Assembly: GCA_000024525.1 (NCBI GenBank)
Contig: CP001769.1
Location: 992,001-1,056,000 of the forward strand
Length of the DNA stretch: 64,000 nucleotides
Direction of reading: 5' to 3'
Source: Spirosoma linguale DSM 74
GTDB taxonomy: Bacteria > Bacteroidota > Bacteroidia > Cytophagales > Spirosomataceae
Position numbers and translations under genes: made by a program
In this document: one piece after another, positions 34,441 to 43,655 of the stretch
Numbering within the stretch: position 1 is the stretch's first letter
Layout: each line of letters opens with the position of its first letter
Notes under the pieces: model-generated
Databases searched by the model: none
Told to the model about the DNA's origin: nothing
What the model saw: the letters and a program-made list of their open reading frames with translations, nothing else

Positions 34441-35184
34441 TTATTTCTCAGCCGCAAGACTTTGCTTGCGTCGCATCGATTCACCCTTCAACTCCATCCG
34501 ATGAGCCTTGTGAGTTAGCCGGTCCAGGATGGCATCGGCCAAGGTAGGATCGTCGATGTATTCGTGCCATTTACTCACCGGCAGTTGCGAGGTGATGATC
34601 GTAGCGGCCTTGCCATGCCGGTCCTCCATGATCTGTAACAGGGCCAATCGGCCATTCTGATCAAGGGGTTGTAAGCCCCAGTCATCCAGAATGAGCAGGT
34701 GTTGCCGCTCCAGACGACTCATCTCCCGCTGGTAGGAGCCGTCGGCTTTAGCCAGTTGCAGTCGCTGTATGAGCCGGATCAGATTGTGATAACCCACCCG
34801 ATACCCCAGCTGACAGGCCTGATAGCCCAGGGCCGAAGCCACGTAACTTTTGCCGCAGCCAGTTGATCCCGTCAGGAAGATATTCTCGGCTCGATCGATG
34901 AAGCGGCAGTCGGCCAAACGAAGCACCAGCGTCTTATCCAGGTTGCGGCCAGGGCCGTAGTGCAACTCTTCCAGCGAGGCCTGATAGCGAAAGCGGGCCG
35001 CCCGGATGGCCATCTGGGTGCGTCGGTGTTGACGGTACTCATGTTCAGCTTCAGTAAGCTGGGCCAGCAGTTCGTCGGCAGGCGGTTGCTGGTGAAGGGG
35101 TAGGCGAAGCAGGGTCTCGAAGGCCTGATACATGCCCACCAGTTTAAGGTCCCGTAGTCGGTCAAGTGTCGCTTGGTTATTCAT
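34441..35184 (-). CDS. istB: IS21 helper ATPase IstB
   Basis: This 247-residue AAA+ protein, DnaC/DnaA-like, loads onto target DNA and activates the IstA transposase. A Walker A motif (TGSTGCGKSYVASALG) lies near residue 110 and a Walker B/DDWG motif (LLILDDWGLQPLD) near 170, with sensor region ATIITSQLPVSKWHEY. Length is typical for the family (about 245-265). It follows istA on the minus strand after 48 bp. No defects were seen. Confidence 0.96.
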   Translation of the reverse strand: MNNQATLDRLRDLKLVGMYQAFETLLRLPLHQQPPADELLAQLTEAEHEYRQHRRTQMAIRAARFRYQASLEELHYGPGRNLDKTLVLRLADCRFIDRAENIFLTGSTGCGKSYVASALGYQACQLGYRVGYHNLIRLIQRLQLAKADGSYQREMSRLERQHLLILDDWGLQPLDQNGRLALLQIMEDRHGKAATIITSQLPVSKWHEYIDDPTLADAILDRLTHKAHRMELKGESMRRKQSLAAEK

Positions 35185-35232
35185 ACTTTTTATTCCCTTT
35201 TGTAGTTGGTACGTGTGTTGATTGGCTCGGCT

Positions 35233-36774
35233 TTACTGGTAGGCTGATGCGCCCCGGATGTTTTCATGGCTGGGTACTGAGCTGACAGGACTGGCATCGG
35301 AGAGCGTATCCAGCCCGCGTTCGATGATGGATCGGATGACTTTGTAGCTCACGCTCTGGTAGCACAACGCCCGTTGGCAGGCCCGCTCCAGACGTTCTCT
35401 ACCCACTTTCTTTTCCAGACTTAGTACACCCTGGCACGACTTATAAGCCTGTTCGGGATGCGCCCGGCTCGTTAGGATGGCTTCGACGGCCTGCCGGGTT
35501 TGGGGGCCAATGCGGTCGGCCCGACGGACGAACGTCTCCGGGCTCCAGTCACTGATCCACTGATGGGCTGGGGGCAAATGCTCTTTGAGTGTCGAGTAAT
35601 GGTACTGTCCCTGTAATCGCTGGTGAGTCGCAATACGCTGGTGCTGGCAGTAGACTTCAACGCTTGACGCCGTGTAGATCAGCCGTACCCACTGGCCGAT
35701 GTAGCGATAGGGTACGCTGTAATAATGCTTGTCTTCTGACAGCAGTACATGGCCGTTTTTCTGAACCCGGCTCCCCGCATAGTGTTTGATGAGATAAGCC
35801 GTGTTGGGCAACCCCATCAAGTGCATTCGCTCCCGCTCCTCGAACTGCGACTGCCGACTATGGCCCCGGTTCTGAAAGCGCATTTGGTTGTGGGCGTCGA
35901 GTAAGGGGCGGATAGCCGCATTGAGATCGTCAAGTCGATGAAAGACCTCATTGCGCAGGGGAGCGTAGATGCGTCGATAGAGGATGTTGACGGCTCCTTC
36001 GACCAGAGCTTTGTCGCGGGGCTTACCGCTCCGGGCCGGCAGGATCGTCGTTTGATAATGGAGCGCAAAGTCAGCCAGCGTCTCATTGATCTGGGGTTCA
36101 TAGCGATCCGAGCGAATCACAGCCGCTTTGAGGTTATCGGGCACGATGGCCGCTGGTACGCCCCCGAAGTAATGCAGGGCGTTTTGCAGGGCGGTGATGA
36201 AGTCCTCCTTGCGCTGAGTAGCCACTACCTGGGCGTAAGTGAGCTGACTGCAACCCAGCACGGCCACGAAGAACTCGACCGGCCTAACCTCCCCTGTTGT
36301 CTGGTCGACCAGCGAGAGCCGCTTGCCCGCAAAGTCGACGAAGAGTTTGTCGCCCGCTTTGTGCTCAATGTGCATGCTGGTCTGCTGCCGCTGGCTCCAA
36401 AGCTGATAATAGTGGCAGAACTGCGTATACTGATAGCCGTTGGGATGTTCGGCTTTGTAATCCAGCCAAAGACTATACCGGGTAACGCCGGGTCGGGTCA
36501 GTTCGCGGTCAATCTGAGCGAATCGTTGTTGAAGAATAGTTAGGGGGGCGTCGGGTGAGGGCGCAGGCGGACGACTTTGTACCAGCTCATCCAACTGTTG
36601 GTCGGAGAGTTGCGGGAGGGAAAGCGTTGCCGGATCGGGAAGCATGCGCAGGTAGCCCCGGACGGTATTGCGAGCCAGGCCTAGCGAACGGGCAATATCC
36701 CGGATAGACTTATGTTGCTGCTGGAGAAGCAGAATCTGACGGAGTAGGTGCATAGGAAGACGCTGGTTGGCCAT
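35233..36774 (-). CDS. istA: IS21 transposase IstA
   Basis: This 513-residue DDE transposase has an N-terminal helix-turn-helix (IRDIARSLGLARNTVRGYLR). The integrase core has catalytic Asp in LFVDFAGKR and VPDNLKAAV and Glu in DKALVEGAVNILYRRIY. A C-terminal beta-barrel/DNA-binding region follows. It should cut the IS21 ends and join them with IstB help. Full length and open throughout. Confidence 0.96.
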   Translation of the reverse strand: MANQRLPMHLLRQILLLQQQHKSIRDIARSLGLARNTVRGYLRMLPDPATLSLPQLSDQQLDELVQSRPPAPSPDAPLTILQQRFAQIDRELTRPGVTRYSLWLDYKAEHPNGYQYTQFCHYYQLWSQRQQTSMHIEHKAGDKLFVDFAGKRLSLVDQTTGEVRPVEFFVAVLGCSQLTYAQVVATQRKEDFITALQNALHYFGGVPAAIVPDNLKAAVIRSDRYEPQINETLADFALHYQTTILPARSGKPRDKALVEGAVNILYRRIYAPLRNEVFHRLDDLNAAIRPLLDAHNQMRFQNRGHSRQSQFEERERMHLMGLPNTAYLIKHYAGSRVQKNGHVLLSEDKHYYSVPYRYIGQWVRLIYTASSVEVYCQHQRIATHQRLQGQYHYSTLKEHLPPAHQWISDWSPETFVRRADRIGPQTRQAVEAILTSRAHPEQAYKSCQGVLSLEKKVGRERLERACQRALCYQSVSYKVIRSIIERGLDTLSDASPVSSVPSHENIRGASAYQ

Positions 36775-36913
36775 AGGTTCGGAGGGTCAATTTGTTCCGA
36801 AACTACGGTGATTAGGCGGCTCCTGCTCAGCGGGCGGGGTGGGTCAGTTTGGCCCGAAATGGGTGGGTCAACTACATCCGAAACAGGTGGGTCAGTTTAC
36901 TCCGAAATACACA

Positions 36914-36919
36914 AGCAGG
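36914..36919. repeat. IS21 target-site duplication, right copy
   Basis: AGCAGG, identical to the copy at 34347-34352. Confidence 0.85.
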
Positions 36920-37845
36920 CTCATGATCTGGGCAAAATCATCCTGTGCGCGGGTTTGAAACGCCTGACTACCCCGACCCGCCATGACGTCATAGAACAAG
37001 GCCCTCCGACCATTCGGCAGCAGGTTCCACCAGGTTAGGTGTGCAATCAGGTCGATGAAGTTAAGGAGCATCGATCTTTGACTCAGCATGGCTGAGGCAA
37101 TGGCGTAGCTGACCAGGGTGCCACCCTGTTTGAGTAAGCGAAACGATTGCGTAATACCGGCACCACCTACATTGTCGAAAACGGCATCGACCCCATCCGG
37201 TGCCAGTTCCCGGATCTGCTGGGCCCAGTTTGAGTCGTTATAATCCACAGGCTCAACTCCCTGTTCTTTCAAGGTAGCGTGATGTCGACGCGAAGCCAGT
37301 CCGATGACCCGTACGCCAGCGTGCAGGGCCAGTTGTACCAAGGTGGTACCTACACCACCGTTGGCACCATGCACGACGATGGTTTGACCCGCGCGAATCT
37401 GGGCTTTCCGATGCAACATCTGCCAGGCCGTTAGCCCATTGACGACCAGGGCTTCGGCTTCGGCCGGATCAATCTCATCCGGAACCAGCAGCAGCTCGCT
37501 GGCCGAACGCAGGGAATAGCTGGCCCAGCCCCCGGTTTTGGTCAGGGCGGCCACCCGTTTGCCCATCCACGAGGCATCCACGTCGGGACCAATGGCTACT
37601 ACTGTGCCGACCAGATCGTAACCCGGCACAAAGGGGAACGCCGGTTGACCCGGATAGCGATCCCGGCGCATGGCCTGCTCGGCAAAGGAGATGCCACTGG
37701 CCTCGACCCGAACGATCACCTGACCGGCCGCTGGCTGGCTGAGTTCATTGTTGTGAATGACGAATCCACTGGGTTCCACCGGGGCGGGTAGCACGACCTC
37801 CTGGCTAACGAATGTTGTCTGATTGTCTTCTTTTATCGTCTGCAT
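36914..37845 (-). pseudogene. Zn-type (quinone oxidoreductase-like) MDR dehydrogenase, 5' part cut by IS21
   Basis: Residues 1-310 of a medium-chain dehydrogenase/reductase. The GroES-like N-domain has PAFPFVPGYDLVGTVVAIG. The Rossmann domain has VVHGANGGVGTTLVQLALHA, and FDNVGGAGITQSF follows. The frame reads into the IS21 end and stops at LLVYFGVN (36892). The last 40 or so residues are at 34220-34346. Nearly the whole fold is encoded in this part, but the missing C-terminal strand and helix make activity doubtful. Catalytic zinc ligands are not obvious, as in NADPH:quinone reductases. Confidence 0.92.
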
Positions 37846-37989
37846 AGCTTTGTGTTTTTGTCTGCAACAAAGCTACCGGACCACCCCGGGCCAAGACGAT
37901 AACAAAAGATAAGAACGGGTTGGGCCGCGATTCGGTTGGGCCTTGCCTCACCCGTAGTCAGATCATCCGGCAACCGGCCTGGCCATCCC

Positions 37990-38589
37990 TTATTTAGGTA
38001 TGATTCGGTTACGAATTCGACTCATGCTAACGGGAGTAATGCCCAGGTAGGTGGCAATGTAATGCTGGGGAACGCGCTGAAGAAGGTGCCGCTGATCGCC
38101 TTCCAATAGGGCCAGATAGCGTTCTTCGGGGCTGAGCATCAACAGTCCCGCCATTCGCTCTTCTAAAGCCACCATTATGTATTCGGCAAACAAACGGCCA
38201 AATTCCTGCCAGCCCGCATATTGACTAAACAGGGCTTTGAGGACGGCGTAAGGAAAGACCAGACACGTAGTGTCACTGAGGGCTTCTATATTAACCGGCG
38301 ATGGCCGGGCGGTGATGCAACTCATATAAGCTGCTACCAACTGCTGGTCAAAGAAGAAATAGGTAGTGCGTTCTTCGCCGTCTTTGGTGTAAAACTGCCG
38401 GAATACGCCCTCCAGGACAAAGCCTATCTGACTGGCAACGACCCCCTGCGTGGCTATGAATTCGTTTTTTTTCAGATGGACGATCGACAGGTGTGGCTCC
38501 AGGCCAAGCCATTCCTCATCCGACAAGGCCACAAACTGGTGAATATGCTGCCGAAGTTGTCGGGCTGCCTGGTGGAGCAAATCGTTCAT
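37990..38589 (-). CDS. Crp/Fnr family regulator
   Basis: This 199-residue protein has an N-terminal cyclic-nucleotide-binding-type beta-roll (LKKNEFIATQGVVASQIGFV). A short C-terminal helix-turn-helix follows (VPQHYIATYLGITPVSMSRI), the common small Crp/Fnr form of Bacteroidota. The residues that bind cAMP in Crp are not evident, so the ligand is unknown. It lies 144 bp upstream of the split dehydrogenase on the same strand and may have controlled it. Confidence 0.92.
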   Translation of the reverse strand: MNDLLHQAARQLRQHIHQFVALSDEEWLGLEPHLSIVHLKKNEFIATQGVVASQIGFVLEGVFRQFYTKDGEERTTYFFFDQQLVAAYMSCITARPSPVNIEALSDTTCLVFPYAVLKALFSQYAGWQEFGRLFAEYIMVALEERMAGLLMLSPEERYLALLEGDQRHLLQRVPQHYIATYLGITPVSMSRIRNRIIPK

Positions 38590-38668
38590 AGGCTATGTTG
38601 GTACTGAAAAATCCTAAAATGTGTCGTTCGACTACTTGATTAACGAGAAAAGCTCCACCTGCATTTTC

Positions 38669-39319
38669 CTATACAGCTTCCCGATTCGCATCTACCCAGT
38701 AGCCAAGAGCCACGACCAGCCATACTATCTGAGCGCTCCAGGCCAGGGCTGCGACACTGGCAGGGGCCGGACCGAGGGCACCGCCCACATAAACGAGCAC
38801 CAAAAAGACGATCATACCCCAGAGTGCGAAGCGACCGGTGCGGTTACGCGCCTTGGTATGGCGCATATACACCCATAGACCGACCGCCAGCGAGCCCAGT
38901 TCGAGTACCAGCGTTGCGGGCAGATTTTGCCACAGACCCAGCCCTGCTTTAGGGGATTGTCCAAAGTAAAGGGGCAGATCAGGACGGTGCATGATCAGGT
39001 CGAGCAGCCAATGACTGGGTACCAGCAGACCCACTAGCAGGGCTTCACGCCAGTTACGCCTGAATAGGCCGTAAGCGAGGCCCAGCGCTATACCTAATAC
39101 CACTTCTGCCAGCAAACTGTGCGTAAAGGGATAGTACACAAAGTCAAGGGGCGAGGCAGCCAATAGACCGGGCCTGATTTCGACGCGCTCTACACCCAGC
39201 AGCAACAGGGTAGGCCAAAGTAAATCAGCCAGCTGCGTCGCCAGAAATAAGGTGCCCAGCGACACGCGCGGTTGCAGGGGCTTAATCGCCAGACCGACCC
39301 CAAAATGACCTAAAAACAT
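38669..39319 (-). CDS. Membrane-bound metal-dependent hydrolase-like protein (YdjM-type)
   Basis: Starting at MFLGHFGVGLAIKPLQPRVS gives about 216 residues with five or six membrane helices. The N-terminal GHFGVGLA His, the LATQLADLLWP Asp, the YPFTHSLLAEV His and the VPSHWLLDLIMHRPD motif together match the LexA-binding/YdjM metal-hydrolase-like family (PF04307). Activity in most members is unproven. It stands between the Crp/Fnr and AraC genes without close linkage. Confidence 0.8.
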   Translation of the reverse strand: MFLGHFGVGLAIKPLQPRVSLGTLFLATQLADLLWPTLLLLGVERVEIRPGLLAASPLDFVYYPFTHSLLAEVVLGIALGLAYGLFRRNWREALLVGLLVPSHWLLDLIMHRPDLPLYFGQSPKAGLGLWQNLPATLVLELGSLAVGLWVYMRHTKARNRTGRFALWGMIVFLVLVYVGGALGPAPASVAALAWSAQIVWLVVALGYWVDANREAV

Positions 39320-39606
39320 GGTAGTGACCCAGCGGGGGTTAGTATATAGCAAAGGTATAGTGTGGCGATGGCTGGCTTGTTGACCGATTCCGAAAATCGA
39401 ATTGACTTTTCGCGCAAAGCGTTAAAAAAGCACCGAAATGAACCTCATTCAGTAGCTTGTTGCCCCAATTCCTCCCCCATCGCGATCCGCTACTAGTCCC
39501 CACGTGACTTCGCCAATACGACATAGTGCTGCTGGAAAGAGGCCCTTTCTACGCTTCAGGATGGGCTAGCCAGGCGGTCCGATGGCAATCCAGGTGTCTA
39601 CCACGA

Positions 39607-40203
39607 CTAGTACGACGCCCGGCGGAACATTCCGGGCGTTTGGCCGGTCCAGCGTCGAAACGCCCGGATAAACACACTCGGTTCGGCGAAGCCCAGCAGT
39701 AGCGCGATGTCTTTGATGCTGAGAATACCCTCGCGCAGGTGGCGTTCAGCCAGCTCACGGCGTACCTCATCCAGTAGTTGCTGGTAGCTGTAGCCGTCCT
39801 GACGCAGTTGCCGCTGGAGGATGCGGGGGCTAAGGCTCAGGGCTTTGGCCACGGCTTCCAGGGTGGGTTCGGATTGAACCAACAGGTGCAACAATTTGTG
39901 GCGTACGCGGTCGGCAAGAGCGGGCAGTTTGTGTAGTCGGGCCAGCAGGGCAGCGGCATGCGGCTCAAGTAGCGCCAGTAGCCCAGGGTCGGCGGTAAGG
40001 ATGGGTAGTAGCGCTAACACGGCAGTTGGCAGGCGCAGTGCTGAATAGGAGGTACCAAATTGCACCAGGGCAGGCGCAAAAACACGAACGTGCTCGCGGG
40101 TATCGGCCGGAGCAGGATAAGCCAGGTGTAGTGCTTCGGGAGCGAGGGACTGGCCACTCAGCAGCCGCAGCACATGCAGATAAATGGATAGCTCGGTAGG
40201 CAT
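39607..40203 (-). pseudogene. AraC family regulator lacking its N-terminal third
   Basis: The 198-residue frame holds the second half of an arabinose-binding-like domain (VFAPALVQFGTSYSALRLPT) and a complete C-terminal AraC helix-turn-helix (ALSLSPRILQRQLRQDG and IALLLGFAEPSVFIRAFRRW). Relatives have about 330 residues. The missing N-terminus is not found upstream, where the DUF4260 gene ends 56 bp away. The DNA-binding part is intact, so a residual regulator is possible, but truncation is more likely. Confidence 0.7.
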
Positions 40204-40259
40204 TTGTTTACCTGAATTTGTCTAAGGCTACTAGCCTATGGTAGTTGACTTGTTGACGA

Positions 40260-40643
40260 TCAGGCAACTTTTAATTCAGTAGTTGGCTTAGTCTGAGCGG
40301 CTGCCTCACTCAGGTGCGTATGGGCAAAACCCGTCGTGTATTTTAAGCCGGCTCCTATCATTCTATCCATGGAGGAGTGGCCAAAGAGCAGTATACCCGC
40401 CAACGTCAACTCATTGTTTTGTAGCACTAATCCGGCCACGCCAATAGCAATGGCCACTGCCTTGTGGTGTAACAAATTGTAGCTAAACGCACCCACTTTA
40501 GTATTTATCAGATACCCCAGCATACTGACATCGGGGAGCAGCAACAAAGCCGGGTATACCCACCAGACGAATGGCAGTTTAGCAAACAAAAAGATCGAGA
40601 GAGCAAACTGAGCGACTTCTTCAATGGTGATGAGCGTTTTCAT
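40260..40643 (-). CDS. DUF4260 family membrane protein
   Basis: This 127-residue protein has three or four membrane segments. It carries the DUF4260 hallmarks LLLPDVSMLGYLINTKVGAF, YNLLHHKAVAIAI and FGHSSMDRMIGAGLKY. The conserved Asp, His and GHSSMDR residues suggest a metal or ligand site, but no function is known for the family. It is a separate minus-strand gene, just upstream of the truncated AraC gene. Confidence 0.88.
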   Translation of the reverse strand: MKTLITIEEVAQFALSIFLFAKLPFVWWVYPALLLLPDVSMLGYLINTKVGAFSYNLLHHKAVAIAIGVAGLVLQNNELTLAGILLFGHSSMDRMIGAGLKYTTGFAHTHLSEAAAQTKPTTELKVA

Positions 40644-40749
40644 ACGTGTAAGGGGTTTGTTTTACCAATAGGCCAAAGGTATGGCCGTGCCCGGGACAGA
40701 CTCCTTAACAAAAGATAACAAATTAGGCTGAAATAATGCGACGACGAAT

Positions 40750-40970
40750 ATGACTAAACTAAGACGAGCACGTCACTACTGATATTTGGCGGAACACTGT
40801 TGTTCGGCCTACTAACAGTTGCCAATCTGGCTTATACCCTAGCCTATTTTAATGTATCGAGAAACCGGCATCTCGCCTTGTATGGATTGGCGACAGCAGT
40901 CTCGCTTGCCGTCATTGCCGTTTTCCTGCTAACCAATGGGTGGATAGGGCTCAGGACATGGCCAATATAG
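40750..40970 (+). pseudogene. Small membrane protein, frameshifted after the start codon
   Basis: From ATG at 40750 the frame stops after ten codons. If one A is added in the ACTAAACT stretch near 40757, the start joins a 70-residue frame: TKTSTSLLIFGGTLLFGLLT, VANLAYTLAYFNVSRNRHLA and ALYGLATAVSLAVIAVFLLT to TAG at 40968. Two hydrophobic helices are clear. Family unknown. A 1-base deletion or a sequencing error explains the break. Confidence 0.5.
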
Positions 40971-40991
40971 ATTACAGTCTTGCAACTCTTT

Positions 40992-41058
40992 GGTCTCACC
41001 TGGGAGCGGATAATGAGACAGTAGTTTTAATATCTGCCAACGTCATCCGTCGCACACG
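40992..41058 (-). repeat. Intergenic hairpin repeat, copy 5
   Basis: Minus strand: CGTGTGCGACGGATGACGTT, core TGTCTCATTATCCGCTCCC and GGTGAGACC. One of the best-preserved copies of the hairpin core. It lies just after the small membrane pseudogene. Confidence 0.7.
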
Positions 41059-41250
41059 ATGTCCTATTCAGACGGATACTGACGGCTAATCATCTACAAG
41101 CCCATATTTTCTTTTTTTAGGGTTATTTATGAATATATGCATATACACCTACCGCTTAGTTACTATTCGATGAAATTCTATCTTTTGGGGGTAACGAAAA
41201 ACTATAGTGAATAAATTTATAGACCGTAACATCAATCAACCCTCAAACAA

Positions 41251-41457
41251 ATGGCTAATAGACCCTTTTTATTCAAAAAAGATATATGGCCCATTTCTGA
41301 CAGCCAAGAATTAGTTGTATGCTGTCCCCGATGTAAGGACCCCTTGGCCATTGAACGGGTACCGCGGGGAAACGTCGTCCGTTTCATATCGTTTTTAATT
41401 CCCCTTAGAACCTATAAGTGTTATAGGTGCTTCCGCAAATTTCACCGGTTTAAGTAA
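41251..41457 (+). CDS. Small zinc-ribbon-like protein
   Basis: This 68-residue basic protein has two Cys pairs, CCPRC near residue 28 and CYRC near residue 58, spaced like a small zinc ribbon. A hydrophobic stretch (VVRFISFLIPL) lies between them. I recognise no named family. The frame is preceded by an AT-rich leader and stands alone upstream of the first RES/Xre locus. It could be a DNA- or membrane-associated zinc protein, but nothing in the context says which. Confidence 0.6.
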   Translation: MANRPFLFKKDIWPISDSQELVVCCPRCKDPLAIERVPRGNVVRFISFLIPLRTYKCYRCFRKFHRFK

Positions 41458-41780
41458 CAAGCCTTCGTTTAGTCAATCGGCTTTGGTTTAGCACTCTCTC
41501 CAAGATTGGCTTTAGAATGAGCAGCCATCAGGTACATAAACGTTCTAACAAACCAGCTCTTAAGCTAACACAACGCTGCTTAGTTATAAACCCTAGTTAT
41601 AACGACCTTCTCCTGGGGCCTGCGGTAACGCTTGCAGTTATAGGGCAAGAGGATAATGCCAGGTGGAAGATATGATTCAGATAAATTGTAACCGGTTTTA
41701 TATTATTCAAATGCACTTAAACGGCAACCATCAGTATCAAGTCTTAGCAAGTAGTTACCTTAGTCTAAAACTTCATTGCT
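41458..41780. other. Intergenic region upstream of the first RES/Xre locus
   Basis: About 320 bp. It contains TAGTTATAA twice as direct repeats (41581-41589 and 41595-41603), a possible control site for the downstream antitoxin. No gene seen. Confidence 0.35.
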
Positions 41781-42209
41781 GTGGCCTTTGCATTACCTCT
41801 TATAGCACCCAACCAATCGCTGCAGCCTCGGCTCTTGACCGAGCAGGAAATCATCGCCCGCAGTCGACAAGGCGTGCTGCGCGCCGAGGCCGACCGCGTT
41901 GCTGGCTTGGTGGGATTAACCGATAAGGAGTTGGCGGCAGCCTTGGGCTTATCCGCTTCTTACCTGCACCGGCTAAAGGTTGATCAGCGCCTTAGTCAGG
42001 ATGCCTCCGAGCGGTTGCTGCTACTAGAGAACCTGCTCCTGCACGCTTTAGATACGTTTGAGGAACGTAGCAAAACCGTCCTTAGCTGGCTACGCTCACC
42101 CTTACGGGAGTTGGACTACCAAACCCCCTTACAGGTCCTGGATACCGTTACGGGCTATACGTTAGTCGACCGGGTGTTGGGCCGCATTGACCATGGTATC
42201 TTTGGTTAA
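41781..42209 (+). CDS. Xre/MbcA/ParS-type antitoxin (RES-Xre locus 1)
   Basis: This 142-residue protein has an Xre-like N-terminal helix-turn-helix (about residues 45-80, LTDKELAAALGLSASYLHRL). The C-terminal DUF2384 toxin-binding domain ends LLDTVTGY-like (VLDTVTGYTLVDRVLGRIDH). Such antitoxins bind RES toxins, block their active site and repress their own promoter. The RES gene starts 3 bp after this stop. The two genes look intact, so this locus is probably functional. Confidence 0.93.
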   Translation: MAFALPLIAPNQSLQPRLLTEQEIIARSRQGVLRAEADRVAGLVGLTDKELAAALGLSASYLHRLKVDQRLSQDASERLLLLENLLLHALDTFEERSKTVLSWLRSPLRELDYQTPLQVLDTVTGYTLVDRVLGRIDHGIFG

Positions 42210-42212
42210 GCT

Positions 42213-42674
42213 ATGACCATCGTTTATCGCGTAGTGCGGCAGAAGTATGCCGACCGTCCCCTGGATGTTACCGGTATGTGGCTCAATGGAGGCCGTTGGA
42301 ATCCACCGGGTGTTGGTATCCTTTACACCGCTGAACATCCAGCTTTAGTGGAGATTCTGGTACACATGCCCCAAGTACCCTACGATGAGCTACCCGCCTA
42401 CCGGTTGTTCAGTCTGGAGTTGCCTCAGAGTAGCCAGCAGGTAGTGGACGCGACTGACCTACCACCATACTGGCAGGAGAACACCTACCACCGGAGTCAG
42501 CATCTTCTGGCCGATTGGCTCGCCAAGCCGGATGTGTTGGCCTTGGGTATACCCTCTTCAGTGATGCCCTCCGGGATCAACTACTTACTGCATCCGGCCC
42601 ATAATGGCTACAGCTCTGTACGGGTAATTGACGAGAAGCCTCTAGTAATTGATTCCCGCCTGTGGTCGAAGTAG
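42213..42674 (+). CDS. RES domain NAD+ phosphorylase toxin (RES-Xre locus 1)
   Basis: This 153-residue toxin has the three residues that name the family: Arg in LNGGRWNPPG, Glu in ALVEILVHMP and Ser in LGIPSSVMPSGINYLL. Characterised relatives (MbcT, ParT, Res) use phosphate or ADP-ribosyl acceptors to destroy NAD+ or modify targets, causing growth arrest. The antitoxin lies immediately upstream. The C-terminal pocket DSRLW is also typical. No defects seen. Confidence 0.94.
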   Translation: MTIVYRVVRQKYADRPLDVTGMWLNGGRWNPPGVGILYTAEHPALVEILVHMPQVPYDELPAYRLFSLELPQSSQQVVDATDLPPYWQENTYHRSQHLLADWLAKPDVLALGIPSSVMPSGINYLLHPAHNGYSSVRVIDEKPLVIDSRLWSK

Positions 42675-42693
42675 CCAAAGCAACAGCATTCCT

Positions 42694-42767
42694 TTCGTCT
42701 CAAGAGGGAGGCAATTGTTAGACATCAAATTCTTACTAAAAAGTCAGCTACTATCAAGTGCACACGG
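42694..42767 (-). repeat. Intergenic hairpin repeat, copy 6
   Basis: Minus strand: CGTGTGCACTTGATAGTAGC, core TGTCTAACAATTGCCTCCC and TTGAGACGAAAGGA. It starts about 20 bp after the RES toxin stop. Confidence 0.6.
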
Positions 42768-43093
42768 GTCACATGACCCTGTAGGCATGGTAGGTTAAAG
42801 AAAAAGTAAGGGTATAATGTAATCCCTCTGGAAGATAGTTAAAGAAGGAGGCTACTAATCGAGTCGACGGGTAGGGGTTTTCTACTATTCGTTTGATTTG
42901 CTCACCCGTCAACAAACTAGACGAAAGCTTATTCTGCCAATGATTCGCTAAGTTCAATGACCGTTTACTAAGTAGTCCTATAGATATTCAAGGATATTTG
43001 TCTTACTTCATGTGTCCGCAAGCGGGACAACCTTCTGCTTCTAACGGAAGCTTCTTGCCCATTTCAGTTAACCCTTTATTCTTTAACTCGACG
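42768..43093. other. Intergenic region before the radical SAM operon
   Basis: About 325 bp that should hold the promoter of the 43,094-44,705 operon. An upstream in-frame Met at 42998 would add 32 residues to the first protein, but the added stretch is Pro/Ser/Asn-rich and looks non-coding. No further gene seen. Confidence 0.4.
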
Positions 43094-43651
43094 ATGGAAC
43101 CCAAACCCCCTTTTGACCGGGTAAACGCTGTGCTTCAGCACTATGTACCCATCAACCAAAAAATCGATATCAATCAAAATGAACTTGCTGATTTTATGTT
43201 TAGCCTGGTTAAGGATAGCCGTAAATACAGGCAGTTTCTCAGAAACCCCGAGCAGACCCTGCTCAAGGACAAGATTAACATCGCCAACATGGACGTTAAT
43301 CATTTTAAGACCGTTGCCGAGCTGATTATGAATAAAATAAAAGCTGGTGACCTGGGCCGGGCCGCAACGACAATCTCTCAGAAAGAGACTAGTGAAGGGG
43401 TTCAATTTAATTTTGATCGATCCAGCTCAGCCACAGCCCGATACGAGACCCAAAGCACAACATCCCGAGGCAGTCAGGAATCTGCCTCCACTAGTGAATG
43501 GCAGGCTACCGACAAAAATTTTGCTGGTACCAGCATACTCACCCGGCCGGACGATCTTTTGAAACATGAATTGAATCTGATCTTTTTCCCAGGTCAGCCC
43601 CTGGTCACCCCCGCTCTCGTTGATAAAATCAGACAACAGTTTAATTCCTAA
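43094..43651 (+). CDS. Unrecognised protein coupled to a radical SAM enzyme (possible substrate)
   Basis: Starting at MEPKPPFDRVNAVLQHYVPI gives 185 residues. Residues 25-85 are helical and charged, with a leader-like FLRNPEQTLLKDKINI motif reminiscent of RiPP leader peptides that bind their modifying enzyme. Residues 90-145 are low-complexity, rich in Ser, Thr, Gln and Glu, with isolated aromatic residues (FNFDR, RYETQ, EWQ, KNF). The C-terminus (LLKHELNLIFFPGQPLVTPA) is ordered again. There is no Cys. It precedes the radical SAM gene by 4 bp. I know no family for it. A modified-peptide precursor or an enzyme partner are both open. Confidence 0.7.
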   Translation: MEPKPPFDRVNAVLQHYVPINQKIDINQNELADFMFSLVKDSRKYRQFLRNPEQTLLKDKINIANMDVNHFKTVAELIMNKIKAGDLGRAATTISQKETSEGVQFNFDRSSSATARYETQSTTSRGSQESASTSEWQATDKNFAGTSILTRPDDLLKHELNLIFFPGQPLVTPALVDKIRQQFNS

Positions 43652-43655
43652 GCGG

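Larger units (their letters stand above)
34353..36913 (-). mobile_element. IS21 family insertion sequence, complete (2561 bp)
   Basis: istA and istB lie between inverted ends that begin TATGTATTCCGGA (left) and TGTGTATTTCGGA (right, read inward). Inside both ends are repeated GACCCA/TGGGTC blocks (two left, at least three right), as expected for the multiple transposase sites of IS21. A 6-bp target duplication AGCAGG flanks it. Both genes are open, so the copy may still be active. Confidence 0.92.

Noticed and set aside
35938..36543. 201-codon plus-strand frame
   Set aside because: It is antisense to istA, whose catalytic motifs are clear; the plus-strand translation has no family features.
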